Below are positions 61,201 through 64,000 of a stretch of DNA of 64,000 bases, in pieces (position 1 is the first letter of the stretch; every line of letters starts with the position of its first letter). This DNA comes from Pyrocephalus nanus (lineage: Eukaryota; Chordata; Aves; Passeriformes; Tyrannidae), in contig CM076268.1 in NCBI GenBank assembly GCA_038380795.1, positions 17,984,001 to 18,048,000 on the forward strand, written 5' to 3'. The notes beneath the pieces were generated by a model. The model ran no database searches. It saw only the letters and a program-made list of their open reading frames with translations, and was not told where the DNA came from. Position numbers and translations under genes: made by a program.

Positions 61201-63780
61201 AAACATTTTGTTCCAGCTACAGCATTTCATCAGATTCCCAGCTCCCAAGTAAGCCTGAGTTGGCTGCACTTAATAGCACGAAATGTAGATGCTACTAATT
61301 CTTGAACAAAAGATTAACTACAGGGAGCAGCTCTGGAATTGCAAAGGGCTGAAGGTGGAAGAGGAATGAATTGTGAGGAGTGGTATAAAGTCCATACAGT
61401 AAGGAAGCACTGAAAATGAATGGATACCATACAGCAAGAAGAGGAAGAGCAAATAAACAAAATAGCTTCTTCAAAGGAAATGAATAGACAGAAACAAGAA
61501 ACAAATTAAATATGTTAAATAATTTTTTACTTGAAAAGATTTGTTTTGGATTTGTGTGTCAAGAAATCTGTCGGAAGTACAGAACATACACCTTCAAGTC
61601 CCACTAATTTCAGGACTATGCTTATACTTCAGCGTAGGTACCTCATTAATTAGTCTGCTGAGACAAAGGCACAATGCACAGTCCCTGCCAATGGCGAACC
61701 TTTGCTGTCTGTCACAAAACTGGTATTAGGCAAACTATTCCAATTAAAGCAAAAATTCAATATTCAACTTTGCAGAATGTTTGGATGATAAGAATCCAGG
61801 TTCATAATTTATTAATAAACTCTGTAACTTTCAAGGACCTTTACCAAATACTGGTTAGTTAAAAATCCTATGATCACAACGTAGGTAATTATGTGATGGT
61901 TTGGGGAAGGGAGAGAAAAGAGCAACTTTGGGTTAACGAGTCCCACCCAGTGACCTCAGCTGGAGGCATCTTCATTGCCTGCAGGGCCTGGATTAAGCTG
62001 ACTTGAGTAAGAATCTAAGTTCCCTTTTCCCACACTGAAGGGGAATCTGAAATATGTCAACAATATCCAAGGAAATCAGAGGAAGAGAAATGAGAAGGAC
62101 TGTGGATCTGGAGGAGCTGCCTGCAGGAGTGGGGCAGAAAGGGTCAGGGGGCTGCTGATGTGCCCAGCCCACTGCTGCATCAGTGTGATGGTATCAACAA
62201 GGAAGTGCTTGTAAGCAGAGCTAAGTCACAGAGAACAGTATCACAGACAAATTTAGCTTTGTCCGTCTACAAATTTACTGGGAGAGAGTTGCAGCTTCTA
62301 CTAGGGCAGTCATAACTCCAGACAAATTGCCCCTCAGAAGCAGGATGTGGTAATAACAGGCAAGGGCTGCTTCATCAGGACTCATATGCATTATGCAGAA
62401 TTCCCTCAAAAATGAATTTCAAAATTGGTGTTGCTGCTGGCAGTGTGTGAAGCAGAAAAAGCCCAGCCTCACTCTGAAATACCAGGCCAAGCCACCAGAG
62501 CTGAGGAGAATTTTATTAAACTTCAGAATTCTGTTGTCCACTTTGGTGACAGACTCAAATAAAAGACTAAGTGCCCATCCTGGCAGCGAGACAGAGGTGG
62601 AGGAATGCATTTTTCAGTGCATTAGAGAAACAGAGATTTAATGCCAATATGCAGGTACAAGCTCTAGTAAGGAGCCTTGCAGGGGCATTAAACTGTAAGG
62701 AGGGGGAGAAAAGGAGTGAACAAATCCTCTGTTAGTGTTTAAATATAAAAGCAGTTCCTTGGTCAGGGGGTAAATCATGTGTCCAGGATAGGGAGTCACC
62801 TCAATTTCTTGCACGTACAGGCCATGCCTGCAGCAGCCGTCGGGGTGTGCAGACCCAGCACAGAGGTGTGAATGCCGGAGGCATGGAGAGCCAGCCCTGT
62901 CCCCAGGGCTTTGACTGGCATGGAGACAAGCACATAGAAGAAACTGGCTCCCTCACGCCCTCAAAGCTCTGAATGGGTTGAAAGGCAGCAGGAAATCCTG
63001 CCCGATTCCTATGCTGGAATGCTCTTGGGAAGGGAGAGGTGATAGGGGATGCCAGGGCCACAACACAAGCAGGGGAGCACCATGGGCACATACCAAGGAC
63101 CACTCAGAAAAAAGGTGCCAACATTTGGAAACCACACAGAGGCCAATGTGATGGAGACCCCAGAGGAGTGTGAGATGTGCAGATGTGCAGTGTTTATTGA
63201 AAGGTGCTAACCCAACTACATAGGAGGCAGTGTTTTGGTGCATAAAATTTTGCAGGATGCTATGACAACAGCATCTTTGTGCCCTGACAACTGGGACATG
63301 ATATACTGGTGTTCTGGGAACTAATATTGACAGCCAAGGGTATGGGAAACCCAGCAGGGACATCAGGGCAAATATCTTGGTTCTGGTGGCAAATGCTAAG
63401 TGCAGCAAAGATTTGGCCCTAGCTGGAATGACATAAAGTAATTCTGGCTGCACATCAGTCTGGACCTGATAAATCGCTGATCTGATTGTTGATACAGATA
63501 GTGGATCTGAAGTGATTTCCCAGTGAATTCTTACCTCCTCCCCCAAAAAATGGGACAGTATCCACACCAGGCTGAGGGGTAGGAGAGGGCTGCCAGCCCT
63601 GGCAGGAGAGGGCTCTCCTGGAAGACCAGAGCTTGACATATTAGGATTAACAAACACAGCTTTCATTCTTTCTTTTTTACTTTGGGAGTTTTCCCAATCA
63701 TAGTAGGTGTGTAAATCCATCTCTGTCTGGTCCCTGTTACAGGAGCAACCCAGAGGACAAGCCTTGGAGGTGAGCCCAGA

Positions 63781-63880
63781 GAGGCCCTGAAATCACTATC
63801 CCTGGAGTTCTTCAGGACTCACCTGCTTTTAGCATAGGGTTGTACGAGATGATCTCCAGAGGTATTCTCACTATTCTGGC
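63781..63880 (+). mobile_element. CR1 LINE 3' end fragment, plus strand
   Basis: The segment translates as EALKSLSLEFFRTHL, the counterpart of [15 protein letters not shown] at the ORF2 C-terminus of the copy at 8.1 kb. After an apparent deletion it continues with 'GGGTTGTACGAGATGATCTC' and 'AGAGGTATTCTCACTATTCTGG', corresponding to the 'ggttggacttgatgatctcagaggtcttttccaacc' 3' UTR box. The terminal ATTCTATGA repeats are not preserved. It is a short, diverged remnant in the orientation opposite to the 8 kb copy. Confidence 0.65.
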
Positions 63881-64000
63881 AAATATCATATAAGCCTCCT
63901 CACTTACGCCAAGCCCAAAGCCAACACACACTCTGGAGCACCAAAGTTCCTTCTATAACCTTGGACACTTGGGCTGAATAAAAAAGCCTTGAACTCCTGG
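63881..64000. other. Window end, unique sequence
   Basis: The last 120 bases show no feature that I recognise. An AATAAA word near 63,977 could serve as a polyadenylation signal, but no transcript can be supported. Confidence 0.5.

Larger units (their letters stand above)
48441..63780. other. Long non-coding stretch
   Basis: About 15 kb without a gene I can support. Open frames reach about 130-150 codons (for example 49,439-49,831 plus and 52,508-52,951 minus), plus one of 255 codons at 62,953-63,720 minus, and none shows a known domain or good splice structure. The 56.6-57.0 and 60.5-60.7 kb blocks are AT-rich and look like possible conserved non-coding elements. Simple repeats are listed separately. 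No LTR, DNA transposon or RNA gene was recognised. Confidence 0.5.

Noticed and set aside
1..64000. tRNA, rRNA, CRISPR array, integrated viral genes or bacterial operons
   Set aside because: No cloverleaf-like sequence with intact A and B boxes, no rRNA words, no regularly spaced direct repeats, and no viral or bacterial protein families were recognised in any frame.

Overview
The window looks like non-coding nuclear DNA from a bird. The main evidence is its interspersed repeats. Several CR1 LINE copies are present, and one ends in the ATTCTATGA-type tail repeats typical of avian CR1. Much older remnants of a CR1/L3-like LINE and of MIR-type (CORE-SINE) elements shared across amniotes are also visible. 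Otherwise the DNA is AT-leaning, repeat-poor and dense in stop codons. I see no bacterial operons, rRNA, tRNA or CRISPR, and no multi-exon gene I can name. The species cannot be determined from what I can see. The CR1 wording fits modern birds (Neoaves or passerine-like), but that is inference.

Layout: positions 1-6000 are unique non-coding DNA with a small CpG-rich patch near 3.0-3.2 kb and a MIR-type fragment at 5.5 kb. At 6.02-6.27 kb two CR1 pieces lie in opposite orientation, which resembles a 5'-inverted (twin-primed) insertion. At 8.0-8.74 kb a well-preserved 5'-truncated CR1 lies on the minus strand and carries the C-terminal part of ORF2. From 8.7 to 25.2 kb the DNA is mostly featureless, with possible MIR relics, homopolymer runs and one 98-bp exon-like segment on the minus strand (20,843-20,940). 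At 25.25-27.42 kb an ancient plus-strand CR1/L3-like LINE can still be followed from the end of its endonuclease region to its C-terminus, broken by many stops and frameshifts. From 27.4 to 39.3 kb the DNA is unique and AT-rich, with a 39-bp A tract at 34.26 kb. At 39.3-41.4 kb three old SINE/L3-type fragments cluster, and a fourth lies inverted at 46.5 kb. At 45-50 kb there are polypurine and polypyrimidine tracts, and a CpG cluster sits at 47.95-48.44 kb. From 48.5 to 63.8 kb the DNA is non-coding, and the window closes with a CR1 3' end.

No set of genes here can be described as working together. The most plausible reading is a gene desert or a large intron. The observations most worth following are the exon-like segment near 20.9 kb, the CpG cluster near 48.1 kb, the inverted CR1 at 6.0 kb, and a few AT-rich blocks with dense homeodomain/SOX-like words that could be conserved regulatory elements. 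All identifications come from reading the sequence and recalled family features; no database search was possible.
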